From a virus, in IMG/VR virus record IMGVR_UViG_3300042538_000004, positions 1-38,324 of that record: a stretch of 38,324 nucleotides of DNA; one strand, 5' to 3'. The notes under the pieces were generated by a model. The model worked only from the letters and a program-made list of their open reading frames with translations, was not told where the DNA came from and searched no databases. The position numbers were made by a program, and so were the translations under genes. Of this stretch, positions 1 to 8,492 are shown piece after piece (the stretch's first letter is position 1; each line of letters starts with the position of its first letter).

Positions 1-543
1 TCACGGCTGCGGCTCCCAAGGGTCGCGTGACGAAGGCCGGTCCGCTTCGGGCTGCCAAGCACTGTCAGAGGGGACAACGCTCGCGGCAACATGCGTCGCC
101 GGCTTGGGCGCAGCAGCCGGGGTCGCAGGAACCGCCGGCGCGGCGGGTCCGGCGGTCAGGTCTGAGACTGCCGATCCTGCGGGGCCTTCAGCCTTCGCCA
201 CGCTACGGAAGCTGAGGCCGGCCTTCACCGCCGCCACGAGCTGCCCCGCCCTGATGATTTGCTCAAATGAGGGAGCGACCAGGTAGAGGAGCCGGTCGAT
301 AAGCCCGTAGAGCAGGATCAGCCGTGCCAGCTCATGAAGGAATTTGATGGCGATGACGCTGCCGGACAGGGCCGCTTCCGCAAGCACCCAGAGGATGTAG
401 GCGAGGGCAGCAGTCCGCGCGACCTCGCCGGCGAGAACAAGGATGCGGCGCCAGGTCCAGTTGCTCTCGGGCAGCGGATCCTGCGGATCGGCAGCCGGTG
501 GAGGCCCGGCGCTCACGCCCTGTCTGTCGGCACTCCCGTCCAT
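1..543 (-). CDS. membrane protein at the end of the tail operon
   Basis: Last gene of the leftward late operon; family not recognised. I place the start at the ATG at 543 (180 aa) because GGAGG lies 11 bases upstream; a GTG at 585 would give 194 aa but has no clear ribosome site. Two hydrophobic stretches, around ILVLAGEVARTAALAYILWV and LARLILLYGLIDRLLYLVAP, predict two membrane helices. The C-terminal third is Ala/Pro-rich and probably disordered. Its position after the tail genes would suit a holin or another lysis accessory, but nothing in the sequence proves this. The stop codon is the first base triplet of the window, so genes further downstream cannot be seen. Confidence 0.6.
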   Translation of the reverse strand: MDGSADRQGVSAGPPPAADPQDPLPESNWTWRRILVLAGEVARTAALAYILWVLAEAALSGSVIAIKFLHELARLILLYGLIDRLLYLVAPSFEQIIRAGQLVAAVKAGLSFRSVAKAEGPAGSAVSDLTAGPAAPAVPATPAAAPKPATHVAASVVPSDSAWQPEADRPSSRDPWEPQP

Positions 544-622
544 CAGCTTGATCGCCTCCACCGACCGTGAAGGCGGTTGTCCCACGCGCGCGAGACGACG
601 CTTCGCTTACGCCTGCGGAAGG

Positions 623-1411
623 TCAGACCCATTGCGTCACCGACAGCGCCCAGCGGTGCTTGCCAGGGTCACCTCGCTCGTAGGCCTCGAAGCGGTCGAA
701 GGTGCAGTAGTGGAGGCGCTCGTTCAGTCCCGTCGTTGCGTCGGGATCCTCCACGACCACGATCGGCTTCCGCTCGCCGACCCTGAGACCGAGGTCGTAG
801 ATCGCCTCGATCTCCGCATCTGAGAGATCTCCCCAGGTCCAGCGAAAGCCCGCCTTGGTCGTGCCGTGCCCGGTCCCGAAGCCCCCGTCCTGCCTGCTCT
901 CTTTCGAGCCGGTGTCGATGATCGAACGTCCGCCGCCCTTCTCGCGGTTGTAGGTGGTCTGAAGCGCCTTGCCGATCGCGACGACGCCGATCGTCATCTC
1001 GTTATTCGTATTCGAATTGACCCTCACGCTGACGCGGCGGACGTTTTGCAGCGCAGGGAACTTAACGAAGGCGTGACGACGCTTCGGCGCCGCCGACGAG
1101 CTCGGCGAGTAGAGCGGCCGAATTCCGGAGAGCTCACGCTCCTCCGGAGAGTTCGTGCCTCCCATGACATAGAAGAATGCATCGGCCGCCGCGCCTCGGG
1201 TGAAGCCAATGAAGACGCAGTCGACGTCGCGGAGGCTTCCAAAATCGATGTCGATATGGCGCCAGCTGCCGCCGCCATTGTCGGTGTAGACCTCCTTAGG
1301 TTCTGGCGAGAGGAGGTTCTGCGCGCCCGAGCCGATGCCGGGGCCGCCGGGAATGGTGCTGGTGCTGAGCGCCACCGGCGTCATCGGTTCGAACAGGATC
1401 ATCCGGCTCAT
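623..1411 (-). CDS. tail protein, possible galactose-binding-like fold
   Basis: A 262-aa protein in the tail-tip part of the late operon. Residues about 35-150 alternate short beta strands with the pattern WRHIDIDFGSLRDVDCVFIG, which resembles discoidin/F5-8-type jelly-roll domains that bind sugars; this is a visual impression, not a search result. The C-terminal part (WTWGDLSDAEIEAIYDLGLR and the final strands) may form a second small domain. The ATG overlaps the stop of the next upstream gene as ATGA, so translation is probably coupled. A role in the distal tail or a receptor-binding structure is inferred from position after the tape measure and tail-tip genes. Confidence 0.6.
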   Translation of the reverse strand: MSRMILFEPMTPVALSTSTIPGGPGIGSGAQNLLSPEPKEVYTDNGGGSWRHIDIDFGSLRDVDCVFIGFTRGAAADAFFYVMGGTNSPEERELSGIRPLYSPSSSAAPKRRHAFVKFPALQNVRRVSVRVNSNTNNEMTIGVVAIGKALQTTYNREKGGGRSIIDTGSKESRQDGGFGTGHGTTKAGFRWTWGDLSDAEIEAIYDLGLRVGERKPIVVVEDPDATTGLNERLHYCTFDRFEAYERGDPGKHRWALSVTQWV

Positions 1412-1806
1412 GCGAGCTTCCTCAAGACGACAAGGGTGGTCTGCTCGATGTCGTCATGCTCCTGGTAGGCGATGACGAAGGCGGTCTTCCCGACCTCGTA
1501 GCCGAGCTGCCGGACGGCACTTGCGGCCTCGCCATCGGGCGGATTTGCCTTCAGCGTGATCGCCTGGCCGAGCAGATCCCGGCGAAGGCCGGAAACGATT
1601 GCGACGTCCTCCACCAGCGGGCCGCCCAGGAAAGCGACCTGGCGCACGGCTTCGGCGTCGGCGCCGGCGGCCAGCGCCAATGGGCTGCGGATCTCGGTGG
1701 TGCGAGCGATCGCACCGAAGGCTGCCACAACGCCCGCATTGTCGGCCGACGTCCAGAGGGCTCCCTCCTTCAGCCAGCGGGCGAGCTCGAGATCGACGAA
1801 GCTCAT
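1408..1806 (-). CDS. small tail-module protein
   Basis: A 132-aa protein with no family I can name. It is a compact soluble protein with no signal peptide or membrane helix. Its ATG overlaps the stop of the upstream 174-aa gene and its own stop overlaps the downstream start, so it is translationally coupled on both sides. It lies between the fibre/chaperone-like gene and the putative carbohydrate-binding tail protein, which makes a tail-tip structural or assembly role the simplest guess. Confidence 0.55.
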   Translation of the reverse strand: MSFVDLELARWLKEGALWTSADNAGVVAAFGAIARTTEIRSPLALAAGADAEAVRQVAFLGGPLVEDVAIVSGLRRDLLGQAITLKANPPDGEAASAVRQLGYEVGKTAFVIAYQEHDDIEQTTLVVLRKLA

Positions 1807-2327
1807 GGTAGCTGGGCCTCCCAGTCGACGGCCGCGGCGGCCTCTTTGGCCTCACGGGTCGAGGCGGCCGTCACGGCGCGCTTGGCACCGATGCGCAGAC
1901 CTTCGATGGCGCTGCCGATCCCGGCCCAGGCGTCCGCCGCGGCGACGATCTCAGCAGCGGCCGCGCCTGGCTCCACCCCGGTCGCCGCAGCCTCCGCGGC
2001 GATGAAGGGATAGTCGGCGATCTCCGGCGCCTCGGCCGCCAGCCAGGCGCGCGCCTCGCGCTCCTTTCGATCGTAGGTCAGCTGCTGCCCGGCCACGTCG
2101 GTGATGAAGCGGCACCGCACCTCCCCGGCAGCTCGGTCGATGCGGGCATGCAGCGCGCTGTCGATCGCCACGGTGTCGAGCACGATCTCGCCGTCGACGA
2201 CGCGCTCGAACTCATCTGGCGCGCGGGCGATCGGCGTCGCCTCCCATTGGTCCAGGTCGATGCCGCCGAGCCCGGCGACGATCTGCTCCTCGGCCGTGTC
2301 GACGTGGCGGATGAAGTGCCAGTCCAT
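1803..2327 (-). CDS. tail fibre-associated or assembly protein
   Basis: A 174-aa protein. The open frame extends upstream, but the ATG at 2327 (MDWHFIRH) shares one base with the upstream TGA (TGATG), so I choose that start. The N-terminus is a short beta-rich segment (VDTAEEQIVAGLGGIDLDQW), followed by an alpha-helical region with YDRKEREARAWLAAEAPEIA and the Ala-rich segment AAAEIVAAADAWAGIGSAIE. This layout resembles small proteins next to tail fibres in many alphaproteobacterial phages (DUF4376-type), an attribution from memory. It lies directly after the large tail-tip protein, which fits an assembly partner or chaperone. Confidence 0.55.
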   Translation of the reverse strand: MDWHFIRHVDTAEEQIVAGLGGIDLDQWEATPIARAPDEFERVVDGEIVLDTVAIDSALHARIDRAAGEVRCRFITDVAGQQLTYDRKEREARAWLAAEAPEIADYPFIAAEAAATGVEPGAAAAEIVAAADAWAGIGSAIEGLRIGAKRAVTAASTREAKEAAAAVDWEAQLP

Positions 2328-4504
2328 CACGCCCCCTGGATCCCGAACGTGCCGGTGAAATAGAGGGTCGTGCCGACGCTGTTGTTCCGCAGGCAAAGCC
2401 GGAAGTGGTAGGTTGTGGCTCCGGACGTATCGAGGCCGGTCTTCTGCGCCTCGATGTTGAGCACGCCGTCCTGCTGGACAGGAAGCCCCTCCGCGTCGTC
2501 GTAGCTAGTCCAGGGCTGCTGAGAGAGCGTCTCCGCCTCCACGTCCGACCAGCTGGAGCCATCGGTCGAGAACTGCACCTTGCCCCAGCCGTGCCGGTTG
2601 GCGTTGACGCTGGCGCCGAAGGTTAGCGAGGCGGTGATGTTGACGACGCCACCGGAGCCCGACTTGCAGGTGATCGGCCCCGCCGACGCGGTGCCGGGAT
2701 AGCTGGTGACCCCGTTGACGTGATTGACGGATGCGGAGTTGCCGGTGCCGGTGCCGCCGGTGCCGCCGCCGGCGCCGCTGGACCCGGGCGGCGGATCCTT
2801 TTCCTTCCTGAAGAGCACTTCCAGCGTGCGCACCGTCCCCGCATAGGTCGCCTTGAAGGTGCTCCGGCTCTCGTCGGTTTCAAACGAGAAAAGTGGCTCG
2901 TTCAACACTCCGTTAACAACGAAGGCGTTCGCATTGTAGAAGGTCGGGCCGGCGTCCGCGTTGTTTCGCTTTCCGCTCGTAATCTGCGTCGACCAGGATA
3001 CGCCGGCAGTCACCACGACGCCGTTGCGAACCAGCTTGAAAGGGAACGTGGCGTTGAGCTCTCCCGCCTTGGGAGTGCCGAGATGGTCGCATTTGACCGT
3101 GATCGTCTTGGGGCCATCAATCTGGCTGGTCACGTCGGCGCCGTTCTCGACGCCGATATGTGTGCCTTGGGTAACGTCGTTGGCCACCCGCTCCCAGCTG
3201 TCGCCGTCCCACGCCTTCAGCACGCGCGGATTGTCGGAGGGCCTGATCCAGGTGTCGCCGATGCGGTCTGCGGTCGGCACGTCATCCTGGAAGAAGGTGG
3301 CGCTCTTCGCATCCAGCTCGCCCTGCAGGCCATCGACGTCCTCGATCAGCAGAACGGCGGCGATCTCGCCGTCGCTATGGATGCGGTGCGCCCGTTGGTA
3401 GCCGAGGCGCCTGGTCTCCACGGGGGGAAAGCTGCGCCGGCGCGACACCGAGCGCGCGATCACCGTCTCCACCGGCGCGCCGAACGTCCATTCGCGCAGG
3501 CGGATCGACCCCGTGGCCTCCAGGACCCAGAGCAGCGAGACGCCGCCTAAAAGCCGATCGAGAGCCTCCGCGGCAGTCTCGTTCTCGTCGCCGATGTGGA
3601 GCCCCGCGGCGCCGGCCCGCAGCGCTGCCATCGTGCCGGCGTTCGCAAAGCCCGGCCCGCCCGCGACGGTGCTAATCCTCGCCGCGATCTCCGGCGCCGT
3701 CTCGACATAGCCGGTGCCGATCTCGCCACGGACGTCGGCCGTGAGCGGACCCGCCGGCTGCGTCCACCACTTGGCGCAGGCGATCGACGGGGCGACAACC
3801 CCGGAGCCCTGCGCCGGCGCCGACGCCTTGAGAGCGGTGAGCGTCGCGGCGACCGAGCCCTGCCAGGCAAGCACGGCCGGCGCCGGTGCCGCGGCACGGC
3901 CCTTGTCGCGAAGCACGTCCCATTGCTGCCAGGGAAAGGCCGGATCGCCGAACTCGAATACATTGTTTGCCTTGTCGAGGATCCTGCCCTCGATGTTGAA
4001 GACTCGGCCCCAGCTGCGCCGCTTCACGCGCCCCTTTGCCTCGCCGCCGCCCTCGGCGCCGCCGGTACCGGCGAAGCGGGCGGTGACGACCGGCTTGTCG
4101 AGCGCCTTGGAGAGGTCGGCGAGCTCGATCACCAGGGCGCCGTCGACGACGGCGACCGAGGCGACGGTCCCGGTGAGCTCCACCGCGACCGCACCGCCCT
4201 CGAGGCCGGTTTCCACCGTGATCGGCGCATCCATCCAGTAGAGCGCGGCGAGCTCATCGGCGAGGCTCGGCTGCCCTGGCTTGAAGATGATGTTCCCGGT
4301 CTGCGGCACGGTGCCGCCGGTCCAGCCATTCTCGTCAAAGCCGAGCTGCGCCCGATAGCGCGGCAAAGTGACGATGCCGGCCCGATAGTGGTTGCCGCCC
4401 CGGTAATAGGGAGCGACGTCGCCGCCTCCTGCCAGGCGCACCGTCGTGGCGGCTCCGGTCGCCGCGACTCGCGGCGTGGCGGTTACCCAGGCCACCCGGC
4501 TCAA
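2327..4504 (-). CDS. large tail-tip / host-specificity protein
   Basis: A 725-aa protein encoded straight after the tape measure gene, the usual place for the central tail-tip protein of siphophages. It starts at a TTG that overlaps the tape-measure stop (TTGA); AGGTG lies about nine bases upstream. The N-terminal half is mixed alpha/beta. Around residues 400-440 it has a segment ending in the pattern GDTWIRPSDNPRVLKAWDGD, typical of fibre and host-specificity proteins. A Gly/Ser-rich linker near residues 575-600 leads to a final beta-rich domain of about 125 residues that looks immunoglobulin- or fibronectin-like. The likely role is receptor contact at the tail tip. The family assignment rests on position and style. 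Confidence 0.7.
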   Translation of the reverse strand: MSRVAWVTATPRVAATGAATTVRLAGGGDVAPYYRGGNHYRAGIVTLPRYRAQLGFDENGWTGGTVPQTGNIIFKPGQPSLADELAALYWMDAPITVETGLEGGAVAVELTGTVASVAVVDGALVIELADLSKALDKPVVTARFAGTGGAEGGGEAKGRVKRRSWGRVFNIEGRILDKANNVFEFGDPAFPWQQWDVLRDKGRAAAPAPAVLAWQGSVAATLTALKASAPAQGSGVVAPSIACAKWWTQPAGPLTADVRGEIGTGYVETAPEIAARISTVAGGPGFANAGTMAALRAGAAGLHIGDENETAAEALDRLLGGVSLLWVLEATGSIRLREWTFGAPVETVIARSVSRRRSFPPVETRRLGYQRAHRIHSDGEIAAVLLIEDVDGLQGELDAKSATFFQDDVPTADRIGDTWIRPSDNPRVLKAWDGDSWERVANDVTQGTHIGVENGADVTSQIDGPKTITVKCDHLGTPKAGELNATFPFKLVRNGVVVTAGVSWSTQITSGKRNNADAGPTFYNANAFVVNGVLNEPLFSFETDESRSTFKATYAGTVRTLEVLFRKEKDPPPGSSGAGGGTGGTGTGNSASVNHVNGVTSYPGTASAGPITCKSGSGGVVNITASLTFGASVNANRHGWGKVQFSTDGSSWSDVEAETLSQQPWTSYDDAEGLPVQQDGVLNIEAQKTGLDTSGATTYHFRLCLRNNSVGTTLYFTGTFGIQGA

Positions 4505-7500
4505 AATTGCACCTGGCGGGCTGTGTTGAGGGCGAACCGGGCGACGGCGCCGTTGCCGCCGCCGACGCCGATCGCGGCGAGGCTGCGTAGGATCGCATTG
4601 GTTTCAGCCAAGAGGTCGTTGGTCTCGTTGGCGAGATTGTTAGCGGTGTCGAGCTTCTGGTTCGTACCGATCGCCGCGTCCTGCGCCGCCTTCACCCGCT
4701 CATTCTCGATGCGGATGATCTCCTCGGCCGCGCTTCGCGCTGCCGACCGGTCCGCCGCGAACTCACCGCCGGCGGTGCCAAAAGCGTCGCGGCTGAGGTC
4801 GATCAAGCGGCGATTGAGGTCGGCGAGCTTGTCCGCTGCCCCGTCGACGCCGGCGGCCGCGTCCGCCCTCACCTTGGAAATCTCGACCAGCAGCTTATCA
4901 CGCTGCTCGACGAGCGAACCCTCGAAGAGGTCGCCAAAGTCGAGATCTTCGAGCAGGTCGCGAAGCGAGCCGATCCGGCTGCCGAGGATGTCCTCGAACA
5001 TCTTCGACCGCTCTTTGGCGTTGAGCTCCTCGAGCTTCACCAGGTCGAAGCCATATTGGCGCGCGATCCGGACGCGCTCGGCCGCTTGGCGCTCGAAGTC
5101 TCGGAATTCCTTCTGAAGCGTGCCACCGAGACCCTGCAGCAGTGTCTCGACCTCGTCGACCTTCAGCGCCTCGCGGAGCGCTTTGTCGATATCGCTGCTC
5201 GAGCGAAGCGCCTGCTGGACCGCAGCCGACAGCCCGGTGACGCCGCCGTCGCGGATCGCGTCGGCGATCGCGGCGGAGATGAGCGCCGCCTCGTCCTTAC
5301 CGAAATCGATCGCGCCCTTCTTGGTCTTGGTGACGCCGCGACCGGTGGGATCGAGGCGGAGATTGCCGTCGCGCACGCCGACCGAGAGGTTGAAGTCGCC
5401 GACACCGCCGCCCAGCTGCTCCGCTATCTGGCCGAGGGCACCCTGCACGTTCTTGGCCAGCCCTGAGGCGGCCGACTTAAACTGGCTGTTGTTTCCGCGG
5501 CTCGAAATGCCGCTGTCGATGCCGGTGATGGTGGCACTGCCCCGCTGGGCACCCTTGATCAGCCCGCCGACGGCACTGCCAAGGATACCGCCGACGATCG
5601 AGCCGATCGGCCCGGCAGCCGAACCCAGCGCCTGGCCGAACACGGCCGTCATGGCCGGCGCTAGTGCTTTGCCGGCAATGTTGCCGATCGCGCCGCCGAT
5701 CGCCGCGCCCGTGTCGCTTTGACGGCCGCCGAAGACGGAGCCGGCAACGCCTCCCGCGATCTGCCCCACCAGGGCTCCTTGCAGGCCGTCGCCGACTACC
5801 TTGCCGATCGCTTTGGAGGCGCGTTCGCCGAGGATGCCGCCGGCGAGCTTCTCGACGACGTAGCCGAAGAAGCCGGCTGGGTCGCGGGGCACCCTCGATC
5901 CAGTGACGACGATCTCGCCATCTGTGGAGCCGGCAGCATCCTGCTGGGCGGTAGAGGCAACCCCGGTCGCGGCGCTCTCTGCAGCATCGCCGAGCTTCGC
6001 GATCGACGCGGCCGCCTTGTCGACGGCTTCAGCCATGCGATCGGCCGCGTCAGTGGCGACGCTGGCGCCGGTGATTTGATCCTCGATCTTACGAAACGTG
6101 TCGCCAAACAGGCTCTCGACCAGGACCTCGGCGGTGAGCCGCTTGAACGAGGCGAGCAGCTGCCCCGGCAGATCCTCCAACCCGCGAACGCCGTCGGCGA
6201 TCGTGTCGGTGATGATTGCCCTCACGTCGCCAAGAGCGCGGAGGTATGTCTCCTGCTTCTGCCGGATGATGTCGAGCTGGCGCTCCTCTGCGCGGAGAGC
6301 CTCTACGGTGGCAAGCACCGCCTCCTTCCGCGCCGGGGTTAGCGCCCCCATCTTCTCCTCGAGTGCGACGATGACCTGCATCGCCGCCGCCTCAGCCTCA
6401 CGGCCACTCTTCAACAATCGGATATTATCGATCGCCTGTAGCTGCTGCTCGACGTAGTCTTGGTAGGGCCGATTTACGCCTTCCTGGATCGCCGTGCGCG
6501 CCTTGCCAGCGTCATCCAGCAGCTGCTGGAGGTTAGGCGGCTTCTTTCGATTTATGTCGTCGACGATGTCGTCGAGCTGCCGCATCGCCGCGGCCGCCTG
6601 CTCGATGAGCTTCGGCTGACCGGCGAAGCGGCCGGTAATGCCGGCGATGCGGCTGGCAGCGTCCTCGCCGAACTCCTCGAGCCGTTCGGCCGCTGCGGTG
6701 CCGTCGCGGGGCTTGCGCTGTCTGCCCTTCGGCGGATCGCGGCGGAGGGCCTCCGCTAGCCGGCCCTGGTCCAGCGACTGATCGATCAGCCGCGCCGTCT
6801 CCTCCTTGTAGGCTGCCGAGACGGTGTCGATGAGCGCCTGCTGAAACTCCTTTCGGCTCACCTCGAGCCCGTCGAAGTTCATACCCTCGGAGCGCTTCAG
6901 CCCTTCCTCGATGCTGATCCGCTTCTCGAGGACGTCACGGTAGAGGCGATCCTGCGCACCGCCGCGGGCGCCCATCACATCGCCGGTGTAGCGATTGAAA
7001 ATTCCCGCGACCTGCCCCAGCGCGTTGACGTCGCCGGCATTGGCAAACGTGTCGCGGGCCGACGCCCGCTGGCTCTGGGCTTCCGCCCTTAGGTTGATCG
7101 CCATCAGCCGTGCATTCAGCACGAGCAACTGGTTCTGCTTCTCGATCTTCCCCGATACCAGGTCGAAGATCCCGCCGAGTGCGCTCTGCGCGTCGGACAG
7201 CCCGTCCGCGCCCGCCTCGGCAAGCTTCGATGCTTCCTCGTTTTGGAGCAGCGACATGGTCAGCATGCCGACGATAGTCACGGCCGCCGTGGCGGCGGCG
7301 CCGAATGGTCCAGCCAGCACTGCGCCGACCGCGCCAGCTCTTCCCCCCATCAGTGCGAGCGCTCCGGCTGCCTGGTTCGCTTGCTGACCGAACGCGAGGA
7401 AGAATGGTGTGCCGAGCGCGAGCTGCTGGGTGAAGTCGCCGAACTGCATGCCCAGCTGCTGCATGCCGGCCTGCTGTTGCCGCAGTGAAGAGGTGCCGAC

Positions 7501-7713
7501 CTGCACCGCCTGCGCCGCGGCGCGCGCCTGCGTCGCCGTCCGCGCCTGGGCATTGCCGAGCGCCGTCGTCGCGGTCTCTAGCTGCTTGGCCGCGCCAGCA
7601 GCGCCGGTCTGCGCCACCTTCAGCTGGTCGACCTGGTCCTTGCTGAGTTTGAGCTGGCCGACCAAGCCGGAGCCGTCGGCGTTGAGCCGGACGGAAAGGA
7701 CTAGATCCGTCAT
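4501..7713 (-). CDS. tail tape measure protein
   Basis: A 1070-aa protein, the longest in the window, directly downstream of the two-frame tail chaperone gene as in lambda-type phages. The first 95 residues are Ala/Gln-rich coiled coil. Residues about 97-155 are hydrophobic (ALALMGGRAGAVGAVLAGPF). Residues 160-600 are charged and helical, residues about 657-731 are a long Gly/Ala-rich hydrophobic tract, and the C-terminal part returns to coiled coil. These hydrophobic tracts are typical of tape measures, which set tail length and enter the cell envelope during DNA delivery. The ATG overlaps the upstream stop. The length predicts a tail of roughly 150 nm if the usual 0.15 nm per residue holds. 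Confidence 0.9.
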   Translation of the reverse strand: MTDLVLSVRLNADGSGLVGQLKLSKDQVDQLKVAQTGAAGAAKQLETATTALGNAQARTATQARAAAQAVQVGTSSLRQQQAGMQQLGMQFGDFTQQLALGTPFFLAFGQQANQAAGALALMGGRAGAVGAVLAGPFGAAATAAVTIVGMLTMSLLQNEEASKLAEAGADGLSDAQSALGGIFDLVSGKIEKQNQLLVLNARLMAINLRAEAQSQRASARDTFANAGDVNALGQVAGIFNRYTGDVMGARGGAQDRLYRDVLEKRISIEEGLKRSEGMNFDGLEVSRKEFQQALIDTVSAAYKEETARLIDQSLDQGRLAEALRRDPPKGRQRKPRDGTAAAERLEEFGEDAASRIAGITGRFAGQPKLIEQAAAAMRQLDDIVDDINRKKPPNLQQLLDDAGKARTAIQEGVNRPYQDYVEQQLQAIDNIRLLKSGREAEAAAMQVIVALEEKMGALTPARKEAVLATVEALRAEERQLDIIRQKQETYLRALGDVRAIITDTIADGVRGLEDLPGQLLASFKRLTAEVLVESLFGDTFRKIEDQITGASVATDAADRMAEAVDKAAASIAKLGDAAESAATGVASTAQQDAAGSTDGEIVVTGSRVPRDPAGFFGYVVEKLAGGILGERASKAIGKVVGDGLQGALVGQIAGGVAGSVFGGRQSDTGAAIGGAIGNIAGKALAPAMTAVFGQALGSAAGPIGSIVGGILGSAVGGLIKGAQRGSATITGIDSGISSRGNNSQFKSAASGLAKNVQGALGQIAEQLGGGVGDFNLSVGVRDGNLRLDPTGRGVTKTKKGAIDFGKDEAALISAAIADAIRDGGVTGLSAAVQQALRSSSDIDKALREALKVDEVETLLQGLGGTLQKEFRDFERQAAERVRIARQYGFDLVKLEELNAKERSKMFEDILGSRIGSLRDLLEDLDFGDLFEGSLVEQRDKLLVEISKVRADAAAGVDGAADKLADLNRRLIDLSRDAFGTAGGEFAADRSAARSAAEEIIRIENERVKAAQDAAIGTNQKLDTANNLANETNDLLAETNAILRSLAAIGVGGGNGAVARFALNTARQVQF

Positions 7714-8084
7714 GCCCGCTCCGCCAGCACCTCGAGCGCGGCGGACTCCATGATCCTGAGCCTCGGCAGCAGCTGCGGCGTCACGTCGATCTCCAGCATC
7801 TGCGCGGTCGGACCGATCGCCGCATAATCAATCCCGAGCCGCACCCCGGTCATCGGATGGCGCCGCCACTGCGTGTCCAGGGCGAAGAAGAGGCCGACGA
7901 CGGCAGCGTCTTCGCCCGGAAGCTCAATCTCCTCGTCGCTACTCGGCAGCCGGTGCCGAGGAAGCGGCGCCGAGGCCGTCAGCGCGTCGCCGGCCGGGAC
8001 GTCCGGTCCGCCACGCCCGCCGGCCCAGCGGCGCGCGGCGGCCTTCAGTTTCCCGCCCGGATGTCCTTCTCGCCGAGCCGGCAC
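7710..8084 (-). CDS. tail assembly chaperone, frameshifted part (gpT-like, DUF1799)
   Basis: The frame is open from an ATG at 8084, giving 124 aa, but this start is probably not used. The frame overlaps the end of the upstream chaperone gene and is entered by a -1 slip at GGGAAAC (8048-8054), after which it reads LKAAARRWAGG onward. The product would be a fusion of about 259 aa, close to the lambda gpGT length. The part unique to this frame contains ALDTQWRRHPMTGVRLGIDY and the ending LLPRLRIMESAALEVL, which I recognise as DUF1799. The fusion is expected to bind the tape measure protein and guide tail tube assembly. The stop overlaps the tape-measure ATG. Confidence 0.8.
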   Translation of the reverse strand: MPARREGHPGGKLKAAARRWAGGRGGPDVPAGDALTASAPLPRHRLPSSDEEIELPGEDAAVVGLFFALDTQWRRHPMTGVRLGIDYAAIGPTAQMLEIDVTPQLLPRLRIMESAALEVLAERA

Positions 8085-8488
8085 TGCCCGTAGGCCGCCA
8101 CCGTCGCCTTGAAGGCGCCCGGCATGTTCATCAGCTGGCGGATGTGCTCGAGATCGAATTTGAGCGGGTCGCCATTCTCCGCCTCGACCTTGCGCCAGTC
8201 GATCGACAGGCGCTGGACGAACTCGGCATAGAGGGTGGACAGGATCGTCCGCTTGCGCTCGGCACGCTCATCGTCGCTGAGACTGGCATCCGCCCGCTCC
8301 AGCTCCTCGAACCTTGCCTGGGCGCGTTCCGGCAATCGCCCCGCCTCGGCGATGATCTCGGCATGCTCGTCCTCGCTGTGGAGGAGGAAGCGCATATCAA
8401 AGCCGTTCTCGACGACCTCGCCATCTTCGGTGACGCCCTTGAAGGTGACCGGCCACCAGGCCCGCGGCTGCGCGACAATCTTGACCAT
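8045..8488 (-). CDS. tail assembly chaperone (gpG-like)
   Basis: A 147-aa mostly helical, acidic protein between the tail tube gene and the tape measure, the standard position of the lambda gpG type chaperone. The N-terminus carries short strands (WWPVTFKGVTEDGEVVENG); the rest is helical with a charged middle (RADASLSDDERAERKRTILS). It ends at TGA immediately after a slippery heptamer, so most ribosomes should stop here and a minority produce the longer fusion. No sequence signature was used beyond length, position, overlap and the frameshift site. Confidence 0.85.
   Translation of the reverse strand: MVKIVAQPRAWWPVTFKGVTEDGEVVENGFDMRFLLHSEDEHAEIIAEAGRLPERAQARFEELERADASLSDDERAERKRTILSTLYAEFVQRLSIDWRKVEAENGDPLKFDLEHIRQLMNMPGAFKATVAAYGQCRLGEKDIRAGN
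8048..8054 (-). promoter_or_regulatory. -1 ribosomal frameshift slippery heptamer GGGAAAC
   Basis: On the minus strand the last sense codons of the 147-aa chaperone read GCG GGA AAC TGA. This places G_GGA_AAC in the canonical X_XXY_YYZ phase directly before the stop codon. A -1 slip leads to GGG AAA CTG AAG, which continues in the DUF1799 frame. Lambda uses GGGAAAG for the same purpose between genes G and T. Confidence 0.88.
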
Positions 8489-8492
8489 CGCC

